Source of the DNA: Anticarsia gemmatalis
Lineage: Eukaryota > Arthropoda > Insecta > Lepidoptera > Erebidae
NCBI RefSeq assembly: GCF_050436995.1
Contig: NC_134774.1
Location: 2,912,501-2,976,500 of the forward strand
Reading direction: 5' to 3'
Length of the DNA: 64,000 nucleotides
The position numbers were made by a program, and so were the translations under genes. Below the pieces are notes generated by a model that was not told the origin of the DNA, ran no database searches, and saw nothing but the letters and a program-made list of their open reading frames with translations. Below are positions 35,601 to 47,095 of this stretch, piece by piece. Position 1 is the stretch's first letter; every line of letters starts with the position of its first letter.

Positions 35601-38600
35601 ATACTAGTGTTTGCCCGCGACTTCGTCCATGTGGAAAGATTTCCAGTGGCAAAAAAAGCCTTAATCTACGCTATAAACTAACTGTGTACCAAATTTTGAT
35701 ACAAAAATGATTCTGTATGTTTGGCATGAAAGAGTTACAAACATACTTATATCCTCAGAAATTTATGTATTTGTAATATAGTAGTTTTTGCTACTACTGC
35801 TTTATTAAATTAGTCAAGTAATTCAAGTTCAAAAGTGGCTTTAAAAATACATTATTTCTGTAGTAAACTTTTGAAACAGACTTTAAATATCAATATTATT
35901 ATTTCTATTGTACTATGTTTATACTTGGCAAGTAGTTGGGGGGTCAAACACAGTCCGCGTGCCCCCACTGTTATTCCGGGGGTCACGTGGCCCGCATCGG
36001 GGCGCGACATGTAGTTACACAGTACATTAGGGACTAAGTAAGGTCATGTGCCCCTAAATATGCCATTTTAGGGGCAAATTTCTTATTTGTAGTAATTAGT
36101 GTTATTTTTGGGTTTTGGGAGCTAATTGGTCATGTGACCCCATACTTTCAGGTTCATATTTTAATAACACTAATTTGAACAAAGACAGATTTGCCAAAGA
36201 TCCACTTACTATGAGAGAAATTTCGTATGTTGGGTCTTTCACTATTACTGGTAGTGTGATAAATGATAACTTGGTAAAATATTGATTTATATTGAAAATT
36301 TAGATATTTATTTAAACGATTTTTGCCCGAGGTGTGACGTTAAACTTTTAGGAGTCAAATGTTTCAGTTATTGAGGAGTATTTTTTTCTATTGGGCATAT
36401 ATGGTAGTTTAAAGGGTAGGGGACAATGGGCATATATGGTACATAGTTTAAAGGGTAGGGGACATTGGGCCATAACTATATGGGGTCTTAACACTTTTAA
36501 TGGGGTCATATGGCTGATTGACGTGTATTTCTAACTAGGGGGTCACAATACAGTGGGGTCATATGACCTACAATATTTTTTTCTTATGACGTCACGAGTG
36601 GGGGGCACGTGTCCCGCAGTGGGGGGCCGCGGGGGGCTGTACGCGCACACGGTCCATGATTAATTAGTCGTTTTTGTTTCCGAACCAGCCGTGCGGTAGA
36701 CCTACTCACATTGCCGGCGTAACGCCATAGGTTTGTATGTGGTAAGACTATACCAACATACAATAAATGAACATACGCTAGGAGTTTAACTGTAAAATGT
36801 AGTATGATGGGTTAATACGCTGCTGATTATACGAACTTGGGTGGCGGTTTTGCCGGTCAATTTTTTGGGGGGATTGGGGGTCAAAATTTTTTGTCTGCGG
36901 TCTATGCTTTTTGTAATTTTTGTTATTCCTAGTTATGATTTTGGGGTCAAATTTAAGTGCATTGACCCAAAAATCGAGGACAGTGGGGGTCGTCTTTCGA
37001 AGTGTTAGTCAGATCTTGGGGGTCGTTTTAAAGTATTTGATAATGTTTGAAGTCGATTCTATCGTATGTTCGTTAATTTTCAAGTAATAAGGCCTTAATC
37101 ACTATAATATTAGGAGTACTTTAACATACTTTTTTTTTTAATTTTCGCGTTAATGTCAATATTTGGTGGTGGGTGGTAAATTTATGATATTTGAAAATTC
37201 ATCGGGTTATTTCGCAAATTGACCGGTAAAACCAAAGTTGTCCGATATTCGTTATTCAGCAGTGACATAATCGCGAAACAGGGTTTAATATTAAAATCTA
37301 AATAATGCCGAATTTAAGACGAAATCAACTTAAATTTAATTACAAATAGCCTTTTTTATACCTTATTGGCTATTGTAAATTAAAGGGCTAGGAATAAGTG
37401 CAAAAAACTGATTTCCTTTAACAAAAACACAGCCCGAAAGTAGTGTAAAGTTTGTGTGTTAGATTTTTTTTATTTAAATGTGGTTAAATTGCAAATTTTT
37501 AATTAAAAATGTAGATTTTTTTATTGTCAATAAGTGTTTAGATTTATTAATAATTAAAATAAATTAATTGCGCATGGAATAAGTAAGTAAAGAGCGCACC
37601 AGGTAAAGTGTACCGCCGTTAAACGGATATTACGGATAATAACCGCTTTTTCTCGTAAGTAAATGAAGTTATTTCGTACATTGACCGGTAGGTATAAATA
37701 TTAAATGGTGGGTATGATTTATATTATTACGAATTTAAGACTATTGGTTCTCTCCTCGCACGGTAGGTATCAAAAGTAGGTATACATATACATTTTTTTT
37801 ATTATTAATTGATGTTTCGCACTTTGACCGGGCAATGTTAATTGGTCAAAGCAAGGTGAGTCCGGAAAGTGCGCGTAAATTTTACAGGTGGTAATTTTAT
37901 GTGGACAATGTATTATAGTGTCTTTGAATTTATTTAAATAAATGATTAAAATATGACACAAAATGCATTTGAAACATATAGTATGTGTATTGCAACATCA
38001 AAACAGGTTATTTTTTATTTATACAGTTACATACATAGTTGGTTTGTCGCTAAACCGCGCGGTTATTTACGCTAAACCGCGCGTTTTGACTTCAAATCAC
38101 TATGACAGTAACTAACGTGACATTTAATATCCAATTAATAAAAATTACTTTATCAGCTGTAACTGGTTGTTTCGCGAAATGACTGAAGTTTGTCCGGTAA
38201 ATGTGATAAATTAATTTTTATTATTTCCTATTGGACAGAGTGATGTGTGCTCGAAATATATTATTTTGAAATATATTCATGTTGGTGATGATTTTGGATT
38301 TTAATACATTTTATTTGAACTCTGAATTTTTTAAATATTTTATCTTTTACTAGCTGACCCGCGCAACTTCGCGTGCATCACATAAGAGAAAATAGGTCAT
38401 AATTTTCCCCGTTTTTGTTACATCTTTCACTGGTGCTCTGCTCCTATTGGTCGTACCGTGATGTTATATAACCTTAAGCCTTCCTCGTTAAATGGTCTAT
38501 CTACCACTAAAATAATTTTTCAATTGGCACCAGCAGTTCCTAAGATTAGCTTGTCCAACCAAACAAACTCTTCAGCTTTATAATATTAGTATAGATTTTC

Positions 38601-40969
38601 TTTCAAATAAATCGGACTCCATCATAGTTTTGAACGGCTAGGCTCATATTTGCAAATGTTTTCAATGTATTCAAAGTCCAGACACCACTACACACACATA
38701 CATCGCTCTGTCCGCGCGTAAGCCGTGTGTACAAGTACATGTTACGTTGCAGCGGCTTACAAGCACGCCGACGGTAAGAAGATCGACGGTAAACGGGTAC
38801 TAGTCGACGTGGAGCGAGCGCGCACCGTCAAGGGCTGGCTGCCTAGGAGACTCGGTAAGTGGACAAACCCTAGTTGGTTGTCCATTAATCACGTGAGGCT
38901 TGAAAGGGGGGGTTTGATAAAAATCACGAAAATAACACAAGGGGGAGGGGGGGTGTAGTAAGATATCTCGTGTATTTATTTTTTCGTCTAACGCGCTACA
39001 AGGTAAGGTAAGGTAATACCTTACAACCTATTAAAAATACACTTGATGTTGAGAAGGGGGAGGGGTGGTGGTCTTGGGGGGGGGGGGTTTAAAAAATGTT
39101 AAAAAAAGATCACGTGATTAATGGACAACCCCTAGAGACCTGTAGCGCATCGCTATATACAGCGACATCTACCGGGACCAGCGCACAACTAACCACCACG
39201 CGCCGTGTGACGTCACAAGTCCTGAATCGCGCTATCGAAGTTTGCACTGCAACTGGCTATATATACAAGTTCCCGAATACAACAGTCGGGCAGCCTAGGC
39301 CCACCAGGCATGATCCTCCCTTTGTGTTGGAGGAACATGATCACCTCGTTCCTCCACAGGCCTACTATACGAACTTAAACGCTATTGGATAGATAAACTA
39401 CTGTTAAAATGTTTTGACTGTTTTGGCGCAGTGGTTTAGGTCGCCACGACGTAGCGTCGGGAGATCGTGGGTTCGATTCCCACACGGAACAATTATTTCA
39501 ACAAATAATTGTTTCGAGTCTGGCTGTACTTTGTGTCCGTTGTTTGTATGTTTGTAAAAGTCCCCGCGACACAAGAGCAATTCGTAGAGCGGGAGTTGTC
39601 TAAAAAAAAAGACTTGCAGGTTGGAACCCGAGGCAACACCAATGACTGTTCCAAGTTATGTGTATCGTTCCAACGGTGAAGGAAAACATCGTGATGCAAC
39701 CTTGCACGCCTGAGAGTTCTTTAGAACAGTTCTTGTAGGTATGCAAAGTCCCCAATCAGCACTTGGCCAGCGTGGTGGACTCAAGGCCTAACCCCTCCTT
39801 CATTACGGGAGGCGACTCTTGCCCAGCAGTGGGACATAAATGGATTACATTAATTATCATTATTATTTAGAGTATACTATCATAGGTGGACTGGAGCCTA
39901 AACTAGGGAAACCTTGTATTATATCAAATAAGAACCGTCAAAACTTACTTCGATGCGACTGCCGGTCCGATAGACCTCCACAACACAGTTACTGGGTAAA
40001 TTAACTTATTTGTCGTAAATACAGGTGGAGGCCTAGGAGGGACCCGTCGCGGCGGCGCCGACGTCAACATCAAGCACTCCGGGCGGGAGGACAACGAGAG
40101 GGAACGGGAGAGGTACCGCCTCGAACAGAGGGACCGCGATGAGAGGGGGCGACATGATAGGGAGAGACCCGGTAAGTAATTTAGTTGTTACATAATTTTA
40201 AGGTATTTTTCTACATTATAATGTAGGTCGTCCGCGACTTCGTCAGCATGGAAACCCTCCCCGATCCCTTGAGAACTGTGGTATAAAAATAGCCTATGTG
40301 TTATTCTGGGTCTTCAGCTACCTACATACCAAAGTTTATTTTAATCGATTCAGTAGTATTTGCGTGAAGGAGTAACAAACATCCATACATTCTCACGAAC
40401 TTTTGCATTTATAATATTAGTAGGATAATCTCCAACCCGCACTTGGCCAGCGTGGTGGTCACCATGCAAGCCTTCCCTCGTTTGGGAGGAGACCCTTGCT
40501 CAGCAGTGGGACAGTAATGGGTTAAAAAAATATACCTAAGACACTAACCTCATCTTTCTATGGTCCCCTTATTTTTTGCTTTCATTTGCTTAGGTTATTC
40601 GGTTCGGGTAATACTTTTTGAAAATTGCTTTTTTATATTGTGAAATCCCATCAACATGCTTCATTTTGTTATTTTGAGGCAATTGCAATAAAAAATTGTT
40701 AAAAAAATTATATCGTAAGAATCTATAGACAAAGAACTCATTATGGGAGGAGACCCTTGTCCAGCAGTGGGACATTAACGTGTTAAATGTATTATTGACT
40801 TATAACTAATGTATGTATGTATATAGCGGCTGGCGCAGGTCGGCGCGCGCGCTCTCGGTCGCGGTCGCGGCGCCGCTCCGCGTCGCGCTCGCGCCGCCGG
40901 GAGAGGGAGCGGGACCGCGAGGCGCGCTCACGGGACGATGATGCCGAACGGTAACTATTACACTATATA

Positions 40970-41013
<44 letters not shown>

Positions 41014-42074
41014 CCGTCATCATCATTGTCGTTGTCATCATCATCATTTTTAAACCATTTACCATTTATTTTTGTTACACAAAATAAAACTTAGCATAAC
41101 TTAGTATCTAGTCAATACATTAAATTTATATGTAACAAAGGGTTACAGCTCAGTGTATGCTGTGCTAGGCACAGTCATCATCATCATCAACACCATCGTT
41201 GTCGTCGTCATCATCATCATCATCATCATTATCTTTGTCTTCATCTTTGTCGTCATCATCATCATCATCATCATCTTTGTCATCATCTTTGTCGTCATCA
41301 TCATCATCATCTTTGTCATCATCTTTGTCGTCATCTTTGTCATCATCATCATCATCATCGTTGTCATCATCATTATCATCGTCATATCATCATCATCATT
41401 GTCATCATCATCGTCATATCATCATCATCATCATTGTCATCATCATCATCATCGTCATATCATCATCATCATTGTCATCATCATCATCATCATCGTTGTC
41501 ATCATCATCATCATTGTCATCATCATCATCATCGTTGTCATCATCATTGTCATCATCTTTGTCATCATCATCATCATCATCATCTTTGTCATCATCATCA
41601 TCATCTTTGTCTTCATCATCATCATCATCTTTGTCATCATCATCATCATCTTTGTCTTCATCTTTGTCATCATCATCATCATCATCATCTTTGTCATCAT
41701 CATCATCATCATCTTTGTCATCATCATCATCATCATCTTTGTCATCATCATCATCTTTGTCATCATCTTTGTCATCATCATCATCATCTTTGTCTTCATC
41801 TTTGTCATCATCATCATCATTGTCATCATCATCATCATCTTTGTCATCATCATCATCATCATCATCTTTGTCATCATCATCATCATCATCTTTGTCATCA
41901 TCATCATCATCTTTGTCATCATCATCATCTTTGTCATCATCTTTGTCTTCATCATCATCATCATCATCTTTGTCATCATCATCATCATCATCATCTTTGT
42001 CATCATCATCATCATCATCTTTGTCATCATCATCATCATCTTTGTCATCATCATCATCTTTGTCATCATCTTTG

Positions 42075-42116
<42 letters not shown>

Positions 42117-44289
42117 AGGAAATTGTAGTTTCTACTGTTTAGTTTTTGGATGATGTTTTTTTTCCAGTAGCGTATAATATGTGGTATTTAATAATTATAT
42201 ATTTATGTGATCAGCAAGCAACGTCGTCGCTCCCGCTCTCGCTCGCGGCGGCGACGCTCCCGCGACAAGGAGCGCGCGCGCGACGACAAGAAGAACAAGC
42301 GACGAGACAAGGAGCGGCGCGAGCACAAGGTCAAGCCAGAGGACATCAAGATCAAGGAGGAGCCGCGCGACGGTATGGACCGCACCACGCTATATATACA
42401 GGGGCACTGGCGGCCGTAGCGCCGCGAGTGGTGGGCTCGAATCCCACCCGGGACTAATCTTTGTGTGATGAGCACGGGTATTTGTTCTGAGCCTGGGTGT
42501 CAATTTATCTATACAACGTGTCCCAAAACTCAACGTCAAAACGAAAACCTGAGCTAGGCCTAGCTGTGTTAGCTCTACAAAAATAATCTATCTCATGTAT
42601 TTTAAAAATGACAACCATTTTTGTAAAGTTTTGTAAAGTGAGTTTATGTTTACTGTGGCTACAAATGACTTCTTTTCTAGTTCTTTTTTTATGTGGAGTA
42701 TTCTTAAGTAACGCTCCTACTAATTTCAATTCATTATTTGCACACAACTTCATTGGAATTTCAGAAAATATCCCTTTTATGGCGAACTATGCCTTGAAAA
42801 TGATTTCATCATTTAACGTCGTACCCGGCTTTTATCTACTAAAATAACAGTTGTTAAGCTATGTCAAAGCCTTCGGGCGGCTTGAACAACTCTAACACTA
42901 GGTTTACCACTAACCATACGATAAGAAAAAGGGAATTTAATTATCTGCATCCTTCTAGCAGGTTAATCAGACCACGACATACTACCTTTATCGCCAAAAA
43001 AATAACAATACAAACGCTGCAACTCGATTACAAAGAGAATTATTTTAAACTAGCTGACCCGCGCAACTCTGCTTGCGTCACATAAGAGAGAATGCGTCAA
43101 CATTTTTCCCGTTTTTGTAACATTTTTCGTTGCTACTCCGCTCCTAATGGCCGTAGCGAGATGTTATATAGTCTATAGCCTTCCTCGATAAATGGACTAT
43201 CTAACACTGAAAGATTTTTTCAATTCGGACCAGTAGTTCCTGAGATTAGCGCGTTCAAAAAAACAAACTCTTCAGCTTTATAATATTAGTATAGATGAGA
43301 TATATTATGTACCTAGTAACATATGTACATTTGACTTCAGGTCTGCCACTGGATGGTAGTGAGTATAACATGACCTGTGTCTTCCGGTTTCTAACTACAT
43401 TTAGCAGTAGTTTATCTATTCAATAACATTTTATATGTGTTTAAACGCTATTGAATAGATAAACTACCGCTAAATGTACCTCAGAAACCGAGGGTATATC
43501 GTTCAATTTGGATAGTTCCCAATAACTTAGTAGAGAGTGTTGTATGCAAGGTTCGCGGCTGGAGGTATACAACACATAGAATGTATAACATCAGTGACCC
43601 GCAGTCTGCAGCTGACGGTCACCTGTTTCATACAGATACTTTATTTTTGCAATATACCGAATTATGAATTGTAATCTTGAAAAATCTTGCTCTCTACTAA
43701 GTTATTGGACTATAATATAGACTATCCCTTTTATTCACAAACACACTATAAACCTATTTTAGTTAAAAAACTACTAAAATAGGTTTTCTCTTTTTCATTT
43801 CGCCAAGGAGTGAAAGAAACAAAACTCTTTATAAGCCTTTCTTAAATTCATATATTTTTATAAATACGAGGGGGGTATAAATATATTTGTACAACACACA
43901 ATGAACAACGTGGCGCAGTGGTTAAGGTCGCCACGCCGCTACCATTGCATCGGGTCGTGGGTTTGATTCCCACACAAAACAATTATTTGTGCGATCCACA
44001 AATAATTGTTACGGGTCTGGTTGTACTTTGTGTCCTTAGTTTGTATGTTTGTAAAAGTCTAAACAACACAAGAGCAATTCTTAGTGTTGGAATAGTCTTT
44101 AAAAGAAAGAAAGTAGAAATAAATGAAGTGTGTGAGTACTATTTATTTATTTATATATGTGATATGTTCACAGACTACCCGGAGTTCAACATGGGCGCAA
44201 TGGACGTGCAGATCAAACAAGAACCTCATGAACATGAGCACAAGTATAACCCGGACGACACTAACGGAGACGACGAATATAACTATTAA
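32680..44289 (+). CDS. SNRNP70: U1 small nuclear ribonucleoprotein 70 kDa (U1-70K)
   Basis: Core U1 snRNP protein that binds U1 snRNA stem-loop I and helps define 5' splice sites in the nucleus. Nine coding exons: 32680-32823, 33699-33881, 34119-34181, 34473-34554, 38753-38854, 40025-40171, 40827-40950, 42215-42372 and 44174-44289. These give 372 residues with every phase consistent. The N-terminus MTQFLPPNLLALFAARDPIP and the TREERLERRRRE segment are diagnostic. The RRM has RNP2 LFVARI (104-109) and RNP1 RGYAFIEY (143-150), followed by RRLGGGLGGTRRGGADVNI. The C-terminus is an RS/RE/RD-rich domain ending with two sumoylation-like motifs, IKEEP and IKQEP. It is shorter than human or fly proteins (about 440). 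Introns 4 (4.2 kb) and 7 (1.26 kb) carry unusual sequence, described separately. Confidence 0.97.
33495..33650 (-). mobile_element. 5S-SINE family b fragment
   Basis: Reverse copy with CCGAAACACGGAAGAACTC, GTCACCCATCCACAGAAC and GATCGATCTGCGCCGCTG. It ends about 50 bp before U1-70K exon 2. Confidence 0.6.
34705..34949 (-). mobile_element. Non-autonomous Helitron-like element, family H1
   Basis: It starts CTAGCTGACCCGCGCAAC and ends TAATATTAGTATAGA on the plus strand. In U1-70K intron 4. Confidence 0.75.
35440..35785 (-). mobile_element. Two adjacent Helitron-like H2 fragments
   Basis: Each half ends with a CATTTATAATACTAG- or TTTGTAATATAGTAG-type terminus and carries a CGTG...GATTTCC segment. 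They appear to be two tandem truncated copies in U1-70K intron 4. Confidence 0.5.
35930..38250 (+). other. G-run-rich and motif-repeating part of U1-70K intron 4
   Basis: Positions 35930-37030 hold many runs of four to eight G (for example TTGGGGGGTCAAAC and GTGGGGGGCCGCGGGGGGCT). They are mixed with GTCATATGACC-like words, very unlike the AT-rich surroundings. Positions 37200-38210 repeat a phrase of the type TTTCGCAAATTGACCGGTAA about four times (near 37208, 37670, 37813, 38170). No ORF or known transposon end is seen. It could be an unrecognised repeat or intronic splicing control sequence. Confidence 0.5.
38350..38595 (-). mobile_element. Non-autonomous Helitron-like element, family H1
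   Basis: CTAGCTGACCCGCGCAAC start and ATATTAGTATAGA end. It sits about 160 bp before U1-70K exon 5. Confidence 0.75.
38868..39134. mobile_element. TIR MITE 13 bp after the exon 5 donor of U1-70K
   Basis: Inverted ends around GTCCATTAATCACGTGA and TCACGTGATTAATGGAC. The centre has G-rich tracts, including a run of 12 G near 39075. It lies so close to the 5' splice site that it could affect exon 5 recognition. Confidence 0.7.
39422..39848 (+). mobile_element. SINE T1 followed by SINE T3
   Basis: 39422-39612 is family T1 (GGCGCAGTGG, GGTTCGATTCCC, A-rich tail). 39618-39848 is family T3, ending GCCCAGCAGTGGGACAT. Both are in U1-70K intron 5, about 175 bp before exon 6. Confidence 0.75.
40226..40530. 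mobile_element. Helitron-like H2 fragment and SINE T3 tail
   Basis: 40226-40427 is an H2 copy in minus orientation ending ATAATATTAGTAGGA. 40432-40530 is the tail part of SINE T3. A short T3 tail also appears at 40741-40790. All lie in U1-70K intron 6. Confidence 0.6.
40970..42116. repeat. Interrupted (TCA)n microsatellite, about 1 kb
   Basis: Blocks at 40970-41048 and 41175-42116 consist of TCA/ATC triplets interrupted by TTTG. This makes a higher-order unit of about TTTGTCATCATCATCATC. It fills most of U1-70K intron 7. It opens long ORFs in several frames on both strands (Ser-, His-, Ile- and Met-rich), which are artefacts of the triplet repeat. Transcribed in the gene's sense, it reads as hundreds of UCAU. 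Confidence 0.95.
42400..42515 (+). mobile_element. SINE T2 fragment
   Basis: GCGAGTGGTGGGCTCGAATC and GTGTGATGAGCACG match family T2 (full copy 45508-45740). It begins about 30 bp after the exon 8 donor of U1-70K. Confidence 0.6.
43050..43295 (-). mobile_element. Non-autonomous Helitron-like element, family H1
   Basis: CTAGCTGACCCGCGCAAC start, ATATTAGTATAGA end. In U1-70K intron 8. Confidence 0.75.
43378..43493. mobile_element. Palindromic MITE
   Basis: Same family as 10611-10747. Arms carry TTATCTATTCAATA and the complement. In U1-70K intron 8. Confidence 0.7.
43519..43708. mobile_element. TIR MITE with perfect 19-bp ends
   Basis: CCAATAACTTAGTAGAGAG at the left and CTCTCTACTAAGTTATTGG at the right. 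It is the reference copy for the degenerate versions at 7452-7645 and 49140-49242. Confidence 0.8.
43907..44115 (+). mobile_element. tRNA-derived SINE, family T1
   Basis: GTGGCGCAGTGG and a B-box with one change (GGTTTGATTCCC). It ends about 60 bp before the last U1-70K exon. Confidence 0.75.
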
Positions 44290-44447
44290 ATTATATACAC
44301 GATACATACATGTTATGTACACTATATATGACAACTAATGTCCCCTAAGCCCTATATTCATGGTAGATATCTCCTAAGTATACTGAGTTGTCTAACAAAT
44401 TTAGATATTTTATTATTTATATGTTACTGTAAAAGCGCCGAACTATG

Positions 44448-44487
44448 GTAAATCTTAAGATTTTCCGGTAAAACCTAAGATTTACCA
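44448..44487. other. Hairpin in the U1-70K 3' flank
   Basis: A 40-bp near-palindrome with outer arms GGTAAATCTTA and TAAGATTTACC, about 160 bp after the stop. It may lie in the 3' UTR and fold, or be a MITE remnant. Confidence 0.5.
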
Positions 44488-44633
44488 ACTCTCAATGGTA
44501 AAAGTCCGAACAATTATTTTATTTCGAACTATTACCTCTATTCACTTGATGATGCCGAGATGTCGCCGGAACACCGCTTCGCGGGGCTCCTCCTTCTGGG
44601 TGGTTTAAAAAAAAATCAAATCATTTATTCATT

Positions 44634-44697
44634 GAGAGGAGCCGCGCGACGCTATGGACCTCACCACGCCTTCTATACGGGGGCAGTTCGGGCTTTT
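44634..44697 (+). pseudogene. Copied fragment of U1-70K exon 8 and its donor
   Basis: GAGGAGCCGCGCGACGCTAT here mirrors GAGGAGCCGCGCGACGGTAT at the end of exon 8 (42355 on), and the likeness continues about 45 bp into the intron. The donor GGTATG has become GCTATG, so it cannot act as a splice site. It lies downstream of the last exon. Confidence 0.7.
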
Positions 44698-45507
44698 ACA
44701 GTAACATATATAAACGTACATAATAAACCATTATTTTAATGAATTTATAAAAGAATAATAATTGCCGAATAATAATAATAAAAAGCAAATCATTTTTGGC
44801 AGAGGAATAATTTGCTTTCAAATTGGTTTAAAAAGTTATATTTACAAAAACCCTGTATAATTTTTACACATAAACCTTCCTCTTGATATACTTTATGTTG
44901 TAAAAAAATCGCATCAAAATCCGTTGTGTAGTTATAAAGATGTAAGCGTACATACATGCAGACATAGAGACAGACGCGGGAAGCGACTTAGCTTTATACT
45001 ATGTAGTGATGCATAAATACATGTATGTACTATATATACTATCAAGAAATATCCTCTAGAAAAAGTGGATTATCTATTTCTTGCAATTCAAAGATCGCGA
45101 GATATCGTACTAATATTATAAATGCGAAAGTTTGTGAGTATGTATGAATGTTTGTTACTCTTTCATACAAAACTACTGGATGGATTTTGATGACATATGG
45201 GAGTATTTTTAAAAACACGATCTTTGATAGTGTAGGGTGTGTTAATTCCCCACTTTAGGGGACACATATATGGTCGTTTAGGGGACGAATAAAACTGTGT
45301 ATGTACGTATAGTAAGTAAGAAATAGAATAAAAAAGTAATGCGTTTTTAAGACAGTGTCGAGGGGACTTTACACAGGAATCGAAGCTGAGACGTCGTGTG
45401 TAAGTAGATCTCTATCTTGTGCTTCACTTATCAGCAATAAATATTCACTCGAAAACTGAGTTTTATTTTATATACCTTTCTAAAGTAGTACCTAGTTGGC
45501 ATCAACT

Positions 45508-45740
45508 GCACGTCTGGCGCAGTGGTTACAGTGGTCAACTCGCCGCAATAACCAAAGCGCCGCGTGTGGTGGGTTCAAATCCCGGGACAAGTCTTTGTGT
45601 GATGAGCACGCTCTGAGCCTGGATGTTAAAGTATCTATATAAGTATGTATTTACAAGTATATAGGTATGTTTATCAGTTATTTGGTTACCATAGTACAAG
45701 CTCTGCTTAGTTTGGAATCAAATGATCGTGTGTGAGTTGT
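45508..45740 (+). mobile_element. tRNA-derived SINE, family T2
   Basis: CTGGCGCAGTGGTTACAG head and GGTTCAAATCCCGGG B-box. The body has GTGTGATGAGCACG and ends near TCAAATGATCGTGTGTGA. A reverse copy is at 51690-51935. Confidence 0.7.
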
Positions 45741-45756
45741 TAAATGAAAAAAAAAT

Positions 45757-46760
45757 AACCCATTAATGTCCCACTGCTGGGCAAGGGTCTCCTCTCGTAA
45801 TGACAGAAGCCAGGCTTTGAGTGTGTCCGCCATGAACGGTCACTAGGCGTATTTAGCGTTGAATTTATGCCAAAGAATTGCTTTTATTGCTTCATATTTG
45901 ATCAAACAATTGCTTCCGTTCTACAAGAAAATAAATATTTTAAGGGTAATCGTTTATTCTGATGTCAGGACGGCCAGTCGTCGAGTGGTATTGTCGCTAA
46001 TAAACAAAAAAAACTCATAAAAAAACGCTATTGGATAGATAAACTTTCGCTAAATGTACCTCAGAAACGGGGGGTCAATTTTTTACAATTATTATAAGAC
46101 TGCAACTATCACGGCAATAAACATATCGACAAAAATGCGGTTTATCAATATTTTTTGCGCCTGACATAAAAAAATAGCAATACTCTCATTTAATATTGCA
46201 GTTAAGCTTGAGTAGGCGTTAATCTATCATGTACTGGTTATCACATTGTACTGGTTTGGCTTTCAGCTAAGTATCATGTGATAAGAAAATAATGCATTTA
46301 GTGACAAAAATTCATAGAAATTTAATAAATTATTAAGATCCAATTGAGTGCATCATAGTGATCACACTTTTTATGTAGGTAATTCACCCAACGTAGGTAG
46401 ATACGAAAAATCTGGGGGCACGGAAGTGCCCCCGCAAGTCGAGCAAAAAAAAAGCGGCACGGCCGTAACATCCTTTTCTCGAAGCAATTCGGGCTATTTT
46501 TGACACCGCTATAATTTCGTTGTGGATAAAACAAGAAGCCTGGATTTTCAGCAACTAATCAGTCATTGTATAAACATGGTATATTTAAAATTTCAGTCAA
46601 TTTGAACCAGTATTTTAAGAATGACAACTTGTTAAAATTTTGTCTTTTGTCACTCACTGATTCACTGACTCACTGACTCACTGACTCACCGATCATCAAA
46701 AGTCTAAGGTACTTCTAGCAGACTTAGAAGCTTCAAATTTAGAATACAAAAAGGGTTTAG
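45757..46760. other. Gene-free stretch with repeat fragments
   Basis: 45757-45840 is a reverse SINE T3 tail and 46018-46080 is half of the palindromic MITE. 46322-46760 is unclassified, with a GC-rich hairpin GGGGGCAC-GGAA-GTGCCCCC at 46414-46433 and a CACTGACT repeat near 46650-46690. No gene is seen. Confidence 0.5.
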
Positions 46761-47095
46761 TGTTTTAATCATGGGAAAAATTTAATATTTTCTAATTTCG
46801 GTCCAGTTTTCTAAATACACCAACTGCAACAATAACTTTGTAATCCCATATAAATGTATAAGATTACAAGGTTACATTTGCAGTTAATGAATTATTATTA
46901 CTGTAGAAAATAAAATAAATAAGTGTAAATAGGTACCTACTATATGAGACATAACCGGAGGGGGTATAGGGTGGGTAAGGGTGTTTAGCCCATGAAACCG
47001 AACAACATTCCCATAGGAAAATATGTTGAATTATGAAAAAAAAAACGTTTTTCCATACAAATTGGACTTATGTTCGCTCTACAAAAAGAAGTGAG

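Noticed and set aside
40970..42116. CRISPR-like regular spacing of TTTG interruptions
   Set aside because: The units are a microsatellite with no unique spacers, in an insect gene intron.
41153..42153. Long ORFs on both strands (329, 309, 239 and 220 codons) rich in Ser, His, Ile or Met
   Set aside because: They are translations of a triplet TCA repeat inside U1-70K intron 7. A three-base repeat keeps several frames open by default, with no domain and no splice or start context.
42608..42847. 79-codon plus-strand ORF with hydrophobic N-terminus in U1-70K intron 8
   Set aside because: No homology recognised, AT-rich intronic sequence, and short enough to arise by chance.
46414..46433. GC-rich hairpin resembling a bacterial terminator
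   Set aside because: The window is clearly eukaryotic. It is more likely part of a dispersed element.
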